From Hyparrhenia diplandra (Eukaryota > Streptophyta > Magnoliopsida > Poales > Poaceae), in contig JADLZK010004608.1 of NCBI GenBank assembly GCA_015847255.1, positions 62,001 through 126,000 on the forward strand: a DNA stretch of 64,000 nucleotides, given 5' to 3'. Within the stretch, counting starts at the first letter, position 1, and every line of letters starts with the position of its first letter. The notes under the pieces are model-generated. The model saw only the letters and a program-made list of their open reading frames with translations. It did not search any database and was not told the origin of the DNA. Below, one piece after another: positions 10,286 through 20,059 of the stretch. Made by a program: the position numbers and the translations under genes.

Positions 10286-11813
10286 ATGGCAGCAGGAGCT
10301 GTCGCAAGCTTGCCCTGGGCAGCGCGGTGCGCGGGCATGGCCCTGTTCGCCTCGTCGCTCTGCCTGGTGGCGCTGGCCCTGGTGCTGATGCTCCTCCGCC
10401 GCTGGCCGTGGTGCAGCTGCCATGTCTGCCGGGCGTACCTCACGGGTTCCTGGGCGCGGGACTTCACCAACCTCGGCGACTGGTACGCGCACCTCCTCCG
10501 GGAGTCCCCGACGGGCACCGTCCACGTCCATGTCCTCGGCTGCACCGTCACCGCCAACCCGGCCAACGTCGAGTACATGCTCAAGACCAACTTCGACAAC
10601 TTCCCCAAGGGCAAAACCTTCTCCGCCGTCCTCGGCGACCTCCTCGGCCGCGGCATCTTCAACGTCGACGGCCACGCCTGGCGCCACCAGCGCAAGATGG
10701 CCAGTCTCGAGCTCGGCACCGTCGCCGTGCGCTCCTACGCCTTCCGGATCATCGCACAGGAGGTGGAGGCTCGGCTCATGCCGGTCCTCGCCGCCGCCGC
10801 TGACGCCGGTGCGGTGGTTGATTTGCAGGACGTGTTCCGCCGCTTCGCCTTCGACACCATCTGCAAGATCTCCTTCGGTCTTGACCCGGGCTGCCTCGAG
10901 CTGGACATGCCCGTGTCCAAGCTCGCCGACGCGTTTGACACCGCCACGCGCCTCTGCGCCATGCGCGGCGCCGCCGCGTCGCCGCTGCTGTGGAAGGCCA
11001 AGCGACTGCTCAACGTCGGCTCCGAGAGGGAGCTCAGCGAGGCCATCAAGCTCGTCGATGAGCTCGCCGCCGCCATGATCCGGGAGCGCCGCAAGCTCGG
11101 CGTCGCCAACAGCCACGACCTCCTGTCAAGGTTCATGGCCTCGGCCGGCGACGCGCCGCACCACGACGTCGACGACAAGTACCTCCGCGACATCGTCGTC
11201 AGCTTCCTCCTCGCGCGGGCGCGACACCGTCTCCTCCGCGCTCACCACGCTCTTCATGCTCCTGTCCAAGAACCCGGCCGTGGCGGCCGCCATGCGCGCC
11301 GAGGCCGGCGACGCCGACTCGCTCACCTACGAGCAGCTCAAGCGCCTGCACTACACCCACGCGGTGCTGTACGAGAACATGCGCCTGTTCCCGCCGGTGC
11401 AGTTCGACTCCAAGTTCTGCGCTGGCGCCGACGTGCTCCCCGACGGCACCTACGTGTCCGGCGGCACGCGCGTGATGTACCACCCCTACGCCATGGGCCG
11501 GATGCCGCGCATCTGGGGCGCCGACCACGGCGCGTTCCGCCCGGACCGCTGGCTCACCGGCGCCGGCGGCTCGTTCGTCCCGGAGAGCCTGTACAAGTAC
11601 CCGGTGTTCCAGGCGGGCCTCCGCGTGTGCCTCGGCAAGGAGCTCGCCATCACCGAGATGAAGGCGGTGGCGGTGGCCGTGGTGAGAGCGTTCGACGTCC
11701 AGGTCGTCGGGGACAGTGGCAGCGCCGCCGGCGCGCCAAAGTTCGTGTCGGGGCTCACCGCGTCCATCAGCGGCGGCCTCCCAGTGAGGATTAGTAGAAG
11801 AGTTGGAAGCTAG
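10286..11813 (+). CDS. CYP94C-like cytochrome P450 with one frameshift
   Basis: Single-exon, very GC-rich gene of about 508 codons if one extra base is ignored. CYP94 enzymes are ER-membrane haem monooxygenases that hydroxylate fatty-acyl chain ends; CYP94C members oxidise the hormone jasmonoyl-isoleucine. The sequence shows a hydrophobic anchor at residues 15-40, then MLKTNFDNFPKGK and LLGRGIFNVDG, wording typical of CYP94C. After the frameshift come the I-helix AGRDTVSSA, the K-helix ENMR (ExxR), FRPDRW and the haem-binding FQAGLRVCLGKE with its cysteine. The frame changes near 11215, in GCGCGGGCGC, where one base is extra. All signature motifs are otherwise intact, so a sequencing error or a very recent null allele is likely. 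The start is supported by the TATA box and by the membrane anchor following directly. Substrate is inferred from family only. Confidence 0.9.
11213..11216 (+). other. Single-base frameshift in the P450 gene
   Basis: The upstream reading frame reaches FLLA at 11204-11215 and then runs into unrelated residues. The I-helix GRDT continues one base out of frame. One extra base within GCGC explains this exactly. It lies in a GC-rich, error-prone run. Confidence 0.85.
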
Positions 11814-12447
11814 AGATTCTTGTTTTCTTTCTTCAAAAACAAAAAAGAAGAAGAAGTAGAGAGTAGATCGATCGGTAGAGTTGGTTCGCGGATAATGTAC
11901 ATAGTAGACTAATTAAAACAAGAGGGAATGAAATAGCAAGTTGAATCAAAAGTCCCATATATTCCATTTTCTGATGCTGAAAGCCTGAAACAGGACAGAA
12001 ACTGTCATCACCATTCAGAAGACGCCAACTTCAGCTGAAGAGATTTTCAGTCACATGCCATGGAGCAGCAGATTCAGAGTTTTGGACCATCCTGAATTCC
12101 TGATTTCCTGACGATGGATGAATCAGTGAAAGTGAAAGAGCCACGATTGGCTCAACAGGATGAACCCTGCAACGAAGGGAAACCGTACGCAAACAGCAAC
12201 AAAATGGTCCCTCTGTTAATTTCCGTTTCCGGCCACTGCAGATTCAGAGTCTTCATTCGCCGGATGCAACGTCGGATCCACGCAACAGTTTTCAGTTTCT
12301 GCTTGCACAATACAAGCAACTGCGAACCTACAGACGATAGGAGTTGGCTGTCTCTGTCTTTATACAGATCTATCTTCAGGGCACTGACAAGTGATGACAT
12401 GTAGAAGGTAACGTGTATGGTATTGATGATCTGTGCTCGTGCTGGCA
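11814..12447. other. 3' flank of the P450 gene
   Basis: This includes the likely 3' UTR, with A-rich stretches near 11910-11935 but no exact AATAAA that I would insist on. ORFs at 12114-12404 on both strands have no family resemblance. No further gene is seen. Confidence 0.5.
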
Positions 12448-12540
12448 GATTGAAGAGAAGATTTTGGATGATTGTATTGATGAACAGCTGAAGATTTTAG
12501 TTGGTTTCAACTGGACTCATACATACTGTACATCTTATCT
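12448..12540. repeat. ~110-bp minisatellite, first unit (left of LINE)
   Basis: This unit contains GAAGATTTTGGATGATTGTA, then GATGAACAGCTGAAGATTTTAG, and ends with CATACTGTACATCTTATCT. The same unit recurs at 13641, 13695 and 13805. The LINE at 12541-13606 inserted into the end of this unit. Confidence 0.85.
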
Positions 12541-13606
12541 TTTTTTTTTTTCTCGAATACCCAAGCGATTTGCGCATCTTTGTATTTAAGAAGAAGAGTT
12601 TTTTACACGCGCCAAGACGGGCGTTTTGGGAGGGTAAGATTTACATGAGGGCTTTGTCTCCCTTGTCGTTTTACACATGGTGATTACTCACTTGCTAATT
12701 CTCTAGGTGGCCCCGCCTCTATCCACAGGTCGGCGATCCGCTTAATTTTGGCGAGGAATTGCGCGGCTAGTGGCGCGCCGTTCGGTAGAATCTCGCGTTT
12801 CTCTCTTTCCAAATCTCCCATGCCACCGGTAGCGAGGAGGGTGTCTGCGCCCTTCCTCTTCTCTCCGTGCCACCTCCGTCTCCACCGCTCCAACCAGTCG
12901 AGGATGGATCCCCACCCACCTATGAGGCGTCAACCCCAAGCGTCGCCAGGATGGACCACCAGATGTGTTCGGAGAAGGAGCAAGCGGTGATGATGTGGTC
13001 GATGGTCTCCGGGTCTTGATCACAAAGGTAGCACTCGTCGCGCGCATCTAGCCCGTGATGGTGCCTCCTATCCGCGGTCCAGTGCCTCCTCCGGAAAGCC
13101 AGCCATAGGAAGATCCTGACGCGTAACAGCGCCCAAGTGCTCCAGACCCGAGTGCACCCCGGGATTGGGTGGGACGGTAGGTGTAGGGCCCTGTAAGCCG
13201 ACCTGGAGGAGTAGGTCCCCTGCTGGGTCCATTTCCACACCAAGCGGTCGGCGTTGTTGTTGAGGACTTCTAGCTCAATCAAATTCCAGAGACGCTGATA
13301 CTATTGTGTAGTGGGGACAGATATGCCTCCAGTAATCTGTCGTACCCATGCTTGGCGTCCCCTGTAGTCCTTGTGCCCACGGTTATGCGCGGATGTCCCT
13401 AGGGCTGACGAAGTTCAGCAAGCTTGGCGCATTGTGCTTGAATGCCCTTCCCTGGATCCATCGATCCGTCTAGAAGGAGGTGGACCGACCGTCTCTGAGG
13501 ACCGTGTACATGGACGCCTCAAAGAAACTTTGAACTTCTTGTGGCACGGAGAGCGGCAACTCAGCCCAAGGCTCTGTCCTCGTCTGTGTGCTGCAGCCAA
13601 AGCCAC
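12541..13606 (-). mobile_element. 5'-truncated LINE with 14-bp target duplication
   Basis: GTACATCTTATCTT is present at 12528-12542 (overlapping the poly-T) and again at 13607-13620. Between them lies sequence that begins with a poly-T run (a poly-A tail on the minus strand) and carries the C-terminal end of a LINE ORF2 on the minus strand. This is the hallmark of target-primed reverse transcription with 5' truncation. The insertion split a minisatellite unit cleanly, and the array resumes right after the duplication. Confidence 0.9.
12690..13600 (-). pseudogene. LINE ORF2 C-terminus with zf-RVT zinc-binding motif
   Basis: The minus-strand frame 12920-13282 contains KWTQQGTYSSRSAYRAL, a typical linker after plant LINE reverse transcriptases. 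Next come VRIFLWLAFRRRHWTADR and the zinc-binding-like CYLCDQDPETIDHIITAC (C-x2-C...H-x4-C) of the zf-RVT domain. The frame shifts near 12920-13050, and the C-terminal tail continues in other frames to about 12690. Upstream, 13300-13600 gives further broken pieces of the reverse transcriptase tail. The catalytic core is absent because of 5' truncation. Confidence 0.85.
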
Positions 13607-13920
13607 GTACATCTTATCTTCTGCTGATCACTGTCACGTTGAGAAGATTTTGGATGATTGTACTGATGAACAGTTGAGATTTCCACTGTCACGTTGAGAA
13701 GATTTTGGATGATTGTACTGATGAACCGTTGAGATTTTAGTTGATGTGAACTGGACTCACACATACTGTACATCTTATCTTCTCTTTGTCACTATCAGGT
13801 TGAAGAGAAGATTTTGGATGATTGTACTGATGAACAGCTCAGATTTTAGTTGATGTGAAGTGGACTCATACATACTGTTCATCTTTATCTTCTCTTTGTC
13901 ACTTTCAGGTTGAAGAATAG
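13607..13920. repeat. ~110-bp minisatellite, remaining units (right of LINE)
   Basis: Starts of GAAGATTTTGGATGATTGTA lie near 13643, 13697 and 13807. The interval between the last two is 110 bases. The first of these units is internally deleted (54 bases). Each complete unit ends with CATACTGT(A/T)CATCTT and then TCTTTGTCACT(A/T)TCAGGTTGAAG. Together with 12448-12540 the array has about four units. Confidence 0.85.
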
Positions 13921-14547
13921 TCGTATGCTAGAATAATAAGAACTCAGTTGCTACTGTGCAAATACCTTAAAGGTGAAGCAAAAATCGACACCTAATGGGC
14001 GGCCAATTCCCAAGATGACGGAGGCAATATGCTATCCTCATGAAAGTCTCCATTTTCTCTTGCACAATTTTCCTCTAGGTGTCCAAACTTATTCTTGGGA
14101 TAATGTTCCCAGCTCTTTTCCAACCTCAATATTTCAAACAATAAGGCTTGAAATATAGTACGATGCTTATATCACGTTGTTCATAGTTTAACAGCTGCGT
14201 CACTGAAAACGAACCTTAATACCTGATACCTCAATGATTGATTGTTTACTTGCTTCCGACACAATTAGTCATTGATGGGATTTGGGACACCCAACTAATG
14301 CAGCAGGCATGTCAAAAAGAATACTACTAGCATACCAGATCCTAGTTGATGCCAAGTCAGACAGCCTTATTCGCAACGTGCGCGATGAAATCGCCATCAT
14401 ATTGGCTAGAAACTGGAGGAGATTTGGGACCTCCGGCCACATTTTATACACTATTGTAGACCAAAACCCAGAAGAAAACAACCAGCTGTTACAAAAGATA
14501 TATATCCAACTAAAACGGCGCGCGTGGCGGCGACATTTGTAGTTTCT
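13921..14547. other. Region without a recognisable gene
   Basis: An open frame of 86 codons at 14282-14542 on the plus strand has no family resemblance, and a similarly long frame overlaps it on the minus strand. I see no support for a gene here. Confidence 0.45.
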
Positions 14548-16275
14548 ATAGGAATGCAGTGGTTAGTTGCTGAATCTTCCTTCTCACCATTTCTGTCCAG
14601 TCATTTGGGGAAAAGGATGAGGTACTGGCTCATCCTCTCTGGTGAGTGATGAAGCTGGAGGATCTCTGTGATTTGGCACGTTGGCTACTTGTTCACAACT
14701 CTGAGTGAGGTCTCTTTTCAAAGCTTAGAATGGTTGTAAAGTCTGAAACATGCTCGGTCGGTTGAGATTTGTTTCGCTCTCTCCATCCATCCACAACTAG
14801 CCCATTCCAGCACTCCCACTCTCACATGCTGCTTCTTATCAGAATTCAGAACTGAACCAGAATGGGTGTTGTTATCAGATATGACCTGCAAAATGTGCTT
14901 GTCACCTTGCAAGGTTAAATAGCACATGCAGCATCCACACATGTAAAGGTGGCACCAATAATTCTCTGTTTTCATTCTCAGCTGAGCTCGGTGCTGTCCA
15001 AACGAGCAGGTAGTGACACTCCAATTTTTTTCTTGTCTCCTGCATCATGGCATGCTAAGCACAACACCAAATACAAACTCACACACACATAGTGGTCTAC
15101 TAGCAGCTCAAAGCATACACCAGAAGACCTGCAGAACCCATTCTATGTCACTTAGTTCTTGGTAGTTGCTAGTGTTAGATCTGTGTTTTTACTGCCAACG
15201 AGATTACAGAATTTGTCTGCAGGGAAGGCTACTGACAACAATATAAAGAGCAGAAATATACGCCCGTGCGGCCATGCCAGACGAGCTACAGTAGGTGGCA
15301 AAGATAGGATTCTGAATCTTGATAGTTGGCAAAGGGATTGACTCCAACCTTCAGACCTTTCTCTGAACCTGACAGATACTACAAAGCATCATCCAGTTTG
15401 ACAGCTAATAGCTAATCAAACAATCCAAAAAAATATAGGTAGGCTCCCCTGCCGTTTCGATCAAAAAAAAGTAATCAGACAATCCGATTGATGTGCTTCT
15501 TTGAGGCATACAAGTCGTTGGAACATGTCTTGTGAACTCTTTTTTCGCTAGTACAATTCAAATAGATGCTTGCGCAGCATATTATTCAGATCATGTTGGA
15601 GAGAAATTTGCTTTATTTTGCACACTGAGATTCCTAGATTACTTATAAGGGGCCATTTCTATTACTGAGGTAAGAGCTCTGTATTTTTCGTTAGTTAGGC
15701 CTGCTATCTGAAGTATCGGTATATAACAACAATATTCCCAGTGATTTAGTCTATTCTCAATTTTCTGCCCTTCTCGAGTTGGCATGGAGCAACCTAGCCA
15801 ATACTTTGTGTCAGCATCATCTATTCAAACATGCATGGCACACTTACACATGTAACGTATTACATAATAATAGCTCTATATTTTTCACCAGAACTTGCAT
15901 TGACTATGTGTTGCTGAACAGAAAAATTAAAGTAAAAAAAGATTTCCAAAAAGTTTAGGATCATGGAACTCGTGGATAGTCTGTGAAGTATATGTAGCTT
16001 ATGTGCCGGCCACTCCTAACCTACCCACAACAATGTGGACTTTTCTTATTGTATATGCTGAAAAAAAACAAATCATGGGAAACTGGAAAAAATACACTCA
16101 CGAGTAAACTAATAGCAGTCCAAGATAACAGCGTTAAATTAGATTACTGATAAGGAGGTTTACTAGAACTAGCTAGGGTAGCCCACTGAATTTGGAGGCT
16201 AGTAGGCGGGGCTCAACCTAGTGCATAGTTTTTATATCATCCTCACCGACTACACAAACACTCCCATGTGATGGT
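14548..16275. repeat. Diverged segmental duplication, copy 1
   Basis: Successive blocks here recur in the same order at 20060-21058. Examples are GTGGTTAGTTGCTGAATCTT (14560 and 20080), GATAGGATTCTGAATCTTGA (15303 and 20364), CAGACCTTTCTCTGAACCTG (15352 and 20418), and the block with CTGAATTTGG(A/T)GGCTAGTAG (16185 and 20955). Intervening sequence is present here and absent in the second copy, or the reverse. No coding sequence is recognised in either copy. Confidence 0.8.
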
Positions 16276-16862
16276 AGAAATTACACCTGATATTTAGGAT
16301 TGGCCCAGTAAAAAAAGATATTTAAGATTGGACCCGTATTTAAAAGACTATGAGCTGCTCCCTCTATTTCAAATTTTAAGACATTTTGCCTCTGTAGCTA
16401 GATACATTGCTTCACATATTTATCTCTTTGTTGATGTTCATTGTTGCTGCAAGATATTGCTTGGTTGATAACAACACAAACTAAAGGTCCAAGTCATACT
16501 GCCATTATCCTTCCACCCGAAATGGAACCATATATTCCTTATTGCAATATTTCTAGCCTGAAATACTAATTTTTAGTTATTTTTACATTGTAAAATGTGC
16601 GGGCCATCCGGCTAGGCTTGGGCCCGGCCCAAAAATTGGGCCCAACTTGGCCAGTGGAACGATCATAAGTGGAACTTTGGGCCCAAAGTAATCTGGATTT
16701 ATTTTGGCCCGACACGAACCGCCCTGCCCTGCAATGCTTAGGTCTAATAACAACATTATTAGTCAAACTAGAAGCACACATTTATATTTCGAAAAGGGAT
16801 AAAGAAAAAGTTACATATAAAGGACCATAAGAGTCCTAATGTCAGGAAATCCAAGGGGAGGC

Positions 16863-16986
16863 GTTGAATTAGGTCATTAAAACCTTAACACAAACAGTAA
16901 TGCTACAACTTCGGCCTTCCGACGCATCTAATAGTCTTGTGACTAGACCTAATTCAATGCTTGGGTTGTAGCATTACCGTTTGTAG
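16863..16986. repeat. Interleaved pair of inverted repeats
   Basis: TTGAATTAGGTC near 16865 is matched by GACCTAATTCAA near 16946. AACAGTAATGCTACAAC near 16894 is matched by GTTGTAGCATTACCGTT near 16965. The order is A, B, A', B', so the two pairs cross rather than nest. The function is unknown. This may be debris of a transposon with internal rearrangement. Confidence 0.7.
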
Positions 16987-17654
16987 TCGCCCTTTTTTTT
17001 TATCCGTCTGACGCGTCTAACAATCTGGACTTTTCTTATCCGCCCATCGGCCTCCTCTTCACTTCGCAGCCTACGCTTTCGCGCACTTCCTCCCTTGCCA
17101 TCTCACTTTCGCCCCGGCTCGGGCTATCAACGTTGTCACCATCTCCTGTGTCCGACACCACATTGTTCGGACACTTTGCTATCATGCCTCCTTCCTCCTA
17201 GTGAGCCACTCCTCCCTCCCTTCCTCCCCACGTCACCCTCCTTCCGTGGTCTCCATGCCACCGGGAAAGAGGAGGGTGATGACAAATGCCTCCCGGTGAG
17301 CCACGCCTCCTTCCATGCCTCCCTTCCATCGCTCTGTGACCCCATGGTACGGAAAAGAGCACGAGGATGGCGGTTTTTGGGTGATGTAGTGTTTCCTCTT
17401 TTGGATCGAGCCTCCCTCCTCCCCCTTCGCCTATGGATCTGAGCTCTCCTTGTACCTCTCATTTTTTTCATCTTCCTCCCCAAATCCTCCCGTGGATTTG
17501 GAGGGACACTGTGAATGTTTAGGGTTTTAAGGAGAGCCCTGTTGCAATAGCGTTGTCTTATCTCCTTTGGCTTTTTCTAATTAACTCAGCAATTTGTAGA
17601 CATTAATAGTGATAGCTAATAATAATCTGGATTTTTTTTTATTATCTGGTGAAA
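16987..17654. other. GC-rich stretch without a recognisable gene
   Basis: Between about 17040 and 17480 the sequence is C/T-rich with ORFs of about 115 codons on both strands. Neither resembles a known family. The composition (TCC/CCT runs) produces open frames by itself. It may be a promoter or first-exon fragment, but nothing in the sequence proves this. Confidence 0.4.
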
Positions 17655-17937
17655 TACTAGGCCTTGTTGGCCGTTTGGATTATTTATTGGAATTAAATTT
17701 ATTGTAGTTTAGGCACATATTTGAGATGGGCTGTATATATTTTTTAACTTTACTTAAGTTAGAGAGTACAAACATATATAGCATGGTGATCCATTTTCCA
17801 TCTTCCACCTTATGAATCTGAAATAGGCTTACTCGTGAACTTAACTAAAATTTTTCACATCTTAAATTTCAAACCAAATAGCCTAGTTTATTAAGTAGAT
17901 ATTAACACCTTCCGAATGAAAGGAAACAAATAGGCCT
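17655..17937. repeat. MITE-like sequence with weak terminal inverted repeats
   Basis: The left end AGGCCTTGTTGGCCGTTTG and the right end GGAAACAAATAGGCCTTT are imperfect reverse complements, and the interior is AT-rich and non-coding. No target duplication was established, so the borders are approximate. Confidence 0.4.
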
Positions 17938-17966
17938 TTAAGATAAAAAAAAATGGAGCACCTATA

Positions 17967-18161
17967 CTCCCTCCGTCCCAAAATATATATTAAAATATAA
18001 AAATATTTATGCAAAATTATTAGTATCATCGGAAAGTTCTTTAAGTCTAGTTTTTTTAATAAATTTATTTAGAAATATAAATATTACATGTATTTTATAT
18101 AAATCGAGTCAAATTTGTAGTACGAAAATCTAAAATGTTATTTATTTTGGGACGGAGGGAG
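17967..18161. mobile_element. Stowaway MITE with TA target duplication
   Basis: The element starts CTCCCTCCGTCCCAAAATA and ends with its reverse complement TATTTTGGGACGGAGGGAG (with small changes inside). TA lies directly on both sides. This is the standard Stowaway/Tc1-Mariner-type MITE of grasses, about 195 bp, non-coding. Confidence 0.92.
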
Positions 18162-18180
18162 TAGGTGTGATATCGTTTTA

Positions 18181-18678
18181 CTCCCCCTCCGTTCCAAAAC
18201 TCTTGCAAGTGTGGGAAACGTGCCATCAACTTTGACTAGATTTTTAGAAAATACATGTAACATTTATATCTCTAAATAAATTTGTTAAAAAACTACTCCC
18301 CTCCGGGTTGGTATTAGAAGTCGTTTAGGACAGCGACACGGTCTCCAAAACATAACTTTGATCTCTTGTTATTATAAAATTGTTTATGGAAATGTGATAT
18401 ATGTATACTTATATTAAAGTATTTTTTAAGACAAATCTACTCATATAATTTTCACATTTACAAACTCAACAACTTAAAAGTTATTAATGATTTATATTTC
18501 TAATGTTTGACCCAAACCTTATCCAAAAACGACTTCTAATACCAACCCGAGAGGAGTAGACTTAAAAGATTTTTCCGATGATACTTAATTACTTAATATA
18601 AATATTTATATTTAATATATAATTGCCGGTACATTATTCTCGGGAAGCAGGAATTGCAAGAGTTTTGGAAAGAGGGAG
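18181..18678. mobile_element. Outer Stowaway MITE, split by an inner MITE
   Basis: The left end, CTCCCCCTCCGTTCCAAAAC then TCTTGCAA, pairs with TTGCAAGAGTTTTGGAAAGA then GGGAG at the right. TA lies at 18179-18180 and at 18679-18680. A second MITE sits at 18296-18556. Without it the outer element is about 235 bp. Confidence 0.88.
18296..18556. mobile_element. Inner Stowaway-like MITE nested in the outer one
   Basis: The left terminus CTCCCCTCCGGGTTGGTATT and then AGAAGTCGTTT pairs with AAACGACTTCT and then AATACCAACCCGAGAGGAG at the right. TA lies on both sides (18294-18295, 18557-18558). The inside phrase AGGACAGCGACACGG recurs, diverged, in the element at 21077-21314, so these belong to one family. 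Confidence 0.9.
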
Positions 18679-18689
18679 TACTATAGATG

Positions 18690-18905
18690 GAGATGGATAC
18701 GTGTCACCTCGAGCAGCTAATGGGCAAGATGTGACACTGGTAAAGGCTACGATCACCATGAGGCAACACGTGGGCCAGTTGATCCGCGTGCATGCACCCT
18801 TAGCGTACGACAGCCAAGGAGTGATGGAGAGATATCCGCACGTGCAGCCGGAAGATTCGTGCAGCCCCCTAGCTATCCTGGCATCACATGCTTCATCTGT
18901 TTATT
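18690..18905. repeat. Segment shared with 30618-30720 and 31176-31256
   Basis: Phrases such as GATCACCATG(A/C)(G)GCAACACGTGG..CCAGTTG and CGCACGTGCA(G/C)..AGAAGATT recur in order in the 30.6-31.3 kb region, where a GGGCGGG-rich element separates the two halves. An ORF of 114 codons here (18623-18967) begins inside the MITE end and has no known relative, so it is not called as a gene. Confidence 0.6.
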
Positions 18906-18949
18906 TTATCATTGATAGAGATGGATATGAAAGTGTTGGTTGCCTTGTT

Positions 18950-19190
18950 GGCCTTGTTAGTTGGTGAAAAGTTTTGGGTTGGGCTGCTATAAGCACTTTT
19001 TGTTTATATTTGGTAATTAGTGTCCAATCATAGACTAATTAGGTTTAAAAATTCGTCTCGTACTTTTCAGCTAAACTATGCAATTAGTTTTTTATTTACC
19101 TACATTTAATACTCAAAAAATACGATAAGATATTCGATGTGACAGGAAACTATAGCACTTTTTGAATTACTGTGCAACCAACTGAACACC
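18950..19190. repeat. Common grass MITE-like sequence
   Basis: It contains GGTAATTAGTGTCCAATCAT, ACTAATTAGGTTTAAAAATT, CGTCTCGTA and CAATTAGTTTTTT, and ends with AACCAACTGAACACC opposite a starting GGTTGCCTTGTTGGCC-type end. This wording is familiar from a very frequent grass MITE family. Exact borders and target duplication were not fixed. Confidence 0.55.
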
Positions 19191-19368
19191 CCCAAGACAA
19201 GAATCCGGCGGCCGCACCTGGATTTCTGACGGGCAGTGTGTTGGCGTACAGATCAGCGGGGCACACCATTCTCCATGGACTCTTAACCAACTGCTCCAGC
19301 TTGCCGGCCGATTAACCCCTTTTGCTAATATATAGTAAAAAAAGAATACAAACATCGTGAATAATTTA

Positions 19369-19578
19369 GGCCATGTTTGTTTGCAAAAGTCTTAGAACTT
19401 TTTTTTTTAGTGCTAGAACTTTTTGAAAAGAACTTTTTTTTTTTTTTAGTGCTAGAACTTGCTGCCTTATTTTTGACAATTGGTTCTGAAATGCAAACAT
19501 CGTGAATAATTTATGGGGATTTTTAGGAAAAAAAGGTCTAGTCTCAACACCAAAAAAGTCCCTTAAACAAACATGGCC
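19369..19578. mobile_element. MITE with GGCCATGTTTGTTT terminal repeats
   Basis: GGCCATGTTTGTTT at 19369 and AAACAAACATGGCC ending at 19578 are perfect inverted repeats. Inside, TTTAGTGCTAGAACTTTTTG and a shortened copy form a local duplication. TTA precedes the element but TTC follows it, so the target duplication is unclear. Confidence 0.75.
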
Positions 19579-19677
19579 TTCAACTCAGGTGACATGTTTC
19601 ACCACAAGAACACATAATCTCTGCTAATAATGATATATATAACATTTTAATTGGTAATAGTGCATTTAGTATATATA

Positions 19678-19915
19678 CTTCAGCCGTCCTAAAATATATG
19701 TCGTTATATATGGGGACGCGTGTCAATCAAACTTTCTGAATTCTGAAAAAAACGTGCAACATCTATATCTCCAAACAATTTTATTACGAAAGTATATTTA
19801 ACAATCTATCTAATGATATTAATTATGTATTTCATTAATATATATTAGTCAGAGTTCAAAAGATTGACGTACATCTCGAGAAGCGAGAATGACATCTATT
19901 TTGAGATTGAGGGAG
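19678..19915. mobile_element. Diverged Stowaway MITE
   Basis: The left end CTTCAGCCGTCCTAAAATAT and then ATGTCGTT pairs imperfectly with AATGACATCTATTTTGAG and then ATTGAGGGAG at the right. TA lies on both sides. Non-coding. Confidence 0.8.
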
Positions 19916-20059
19916 TAGGTATTAATAGCAAAATCAAAAACTGACGTGTAAATATAACTCCACCAGGATCTCACTTGAGATCTCATCATATTTTTATGGA
20001 CTTAGAGACAAAAAAAAAGGAACTATTTGTAGCTGTTTCTTTTTTTTAAAATTGTTTGT

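Noticed and set aside
10063..10803. 246-codon ORF overlapping the start of the P450 gene
   Set aside because: It is in another frame, arises from high GC3 content and has no family resemblance. The P450 frame carries all conserved motifs.
11200..11220. Intron instead of a frameshift in the P450 gene
   Set aside because: The two coding parts abut with a one-base offset and there is no room for an intron. CYP94 genes are usually intronless.
12448..13920. Regular repeats that could suggest a CRISPR array
   Set aside because: The unit is ~110 bases with only sequence-similar units and no distinct spacers, and the context is a plant genome with a LINE inserted. It is a minisatellite.
14282..14542. 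86-codon plus-strand ORF
   Set aside because: No recognisable family, an overlapping ORF on the other strand, and no promoter evidence.
17095..17442. 115-codon ORFs on both strands in a C/T-rich stretch
   Set aside because: Composition alone keeps both strands open. No domain wording.
18623..18967. 114-codon plus-strand ORF
   Set aside because: It starts inside the terminal repeat of a MITE, and the rest lies in a non-coding duplicated segment whose other copy is broken.
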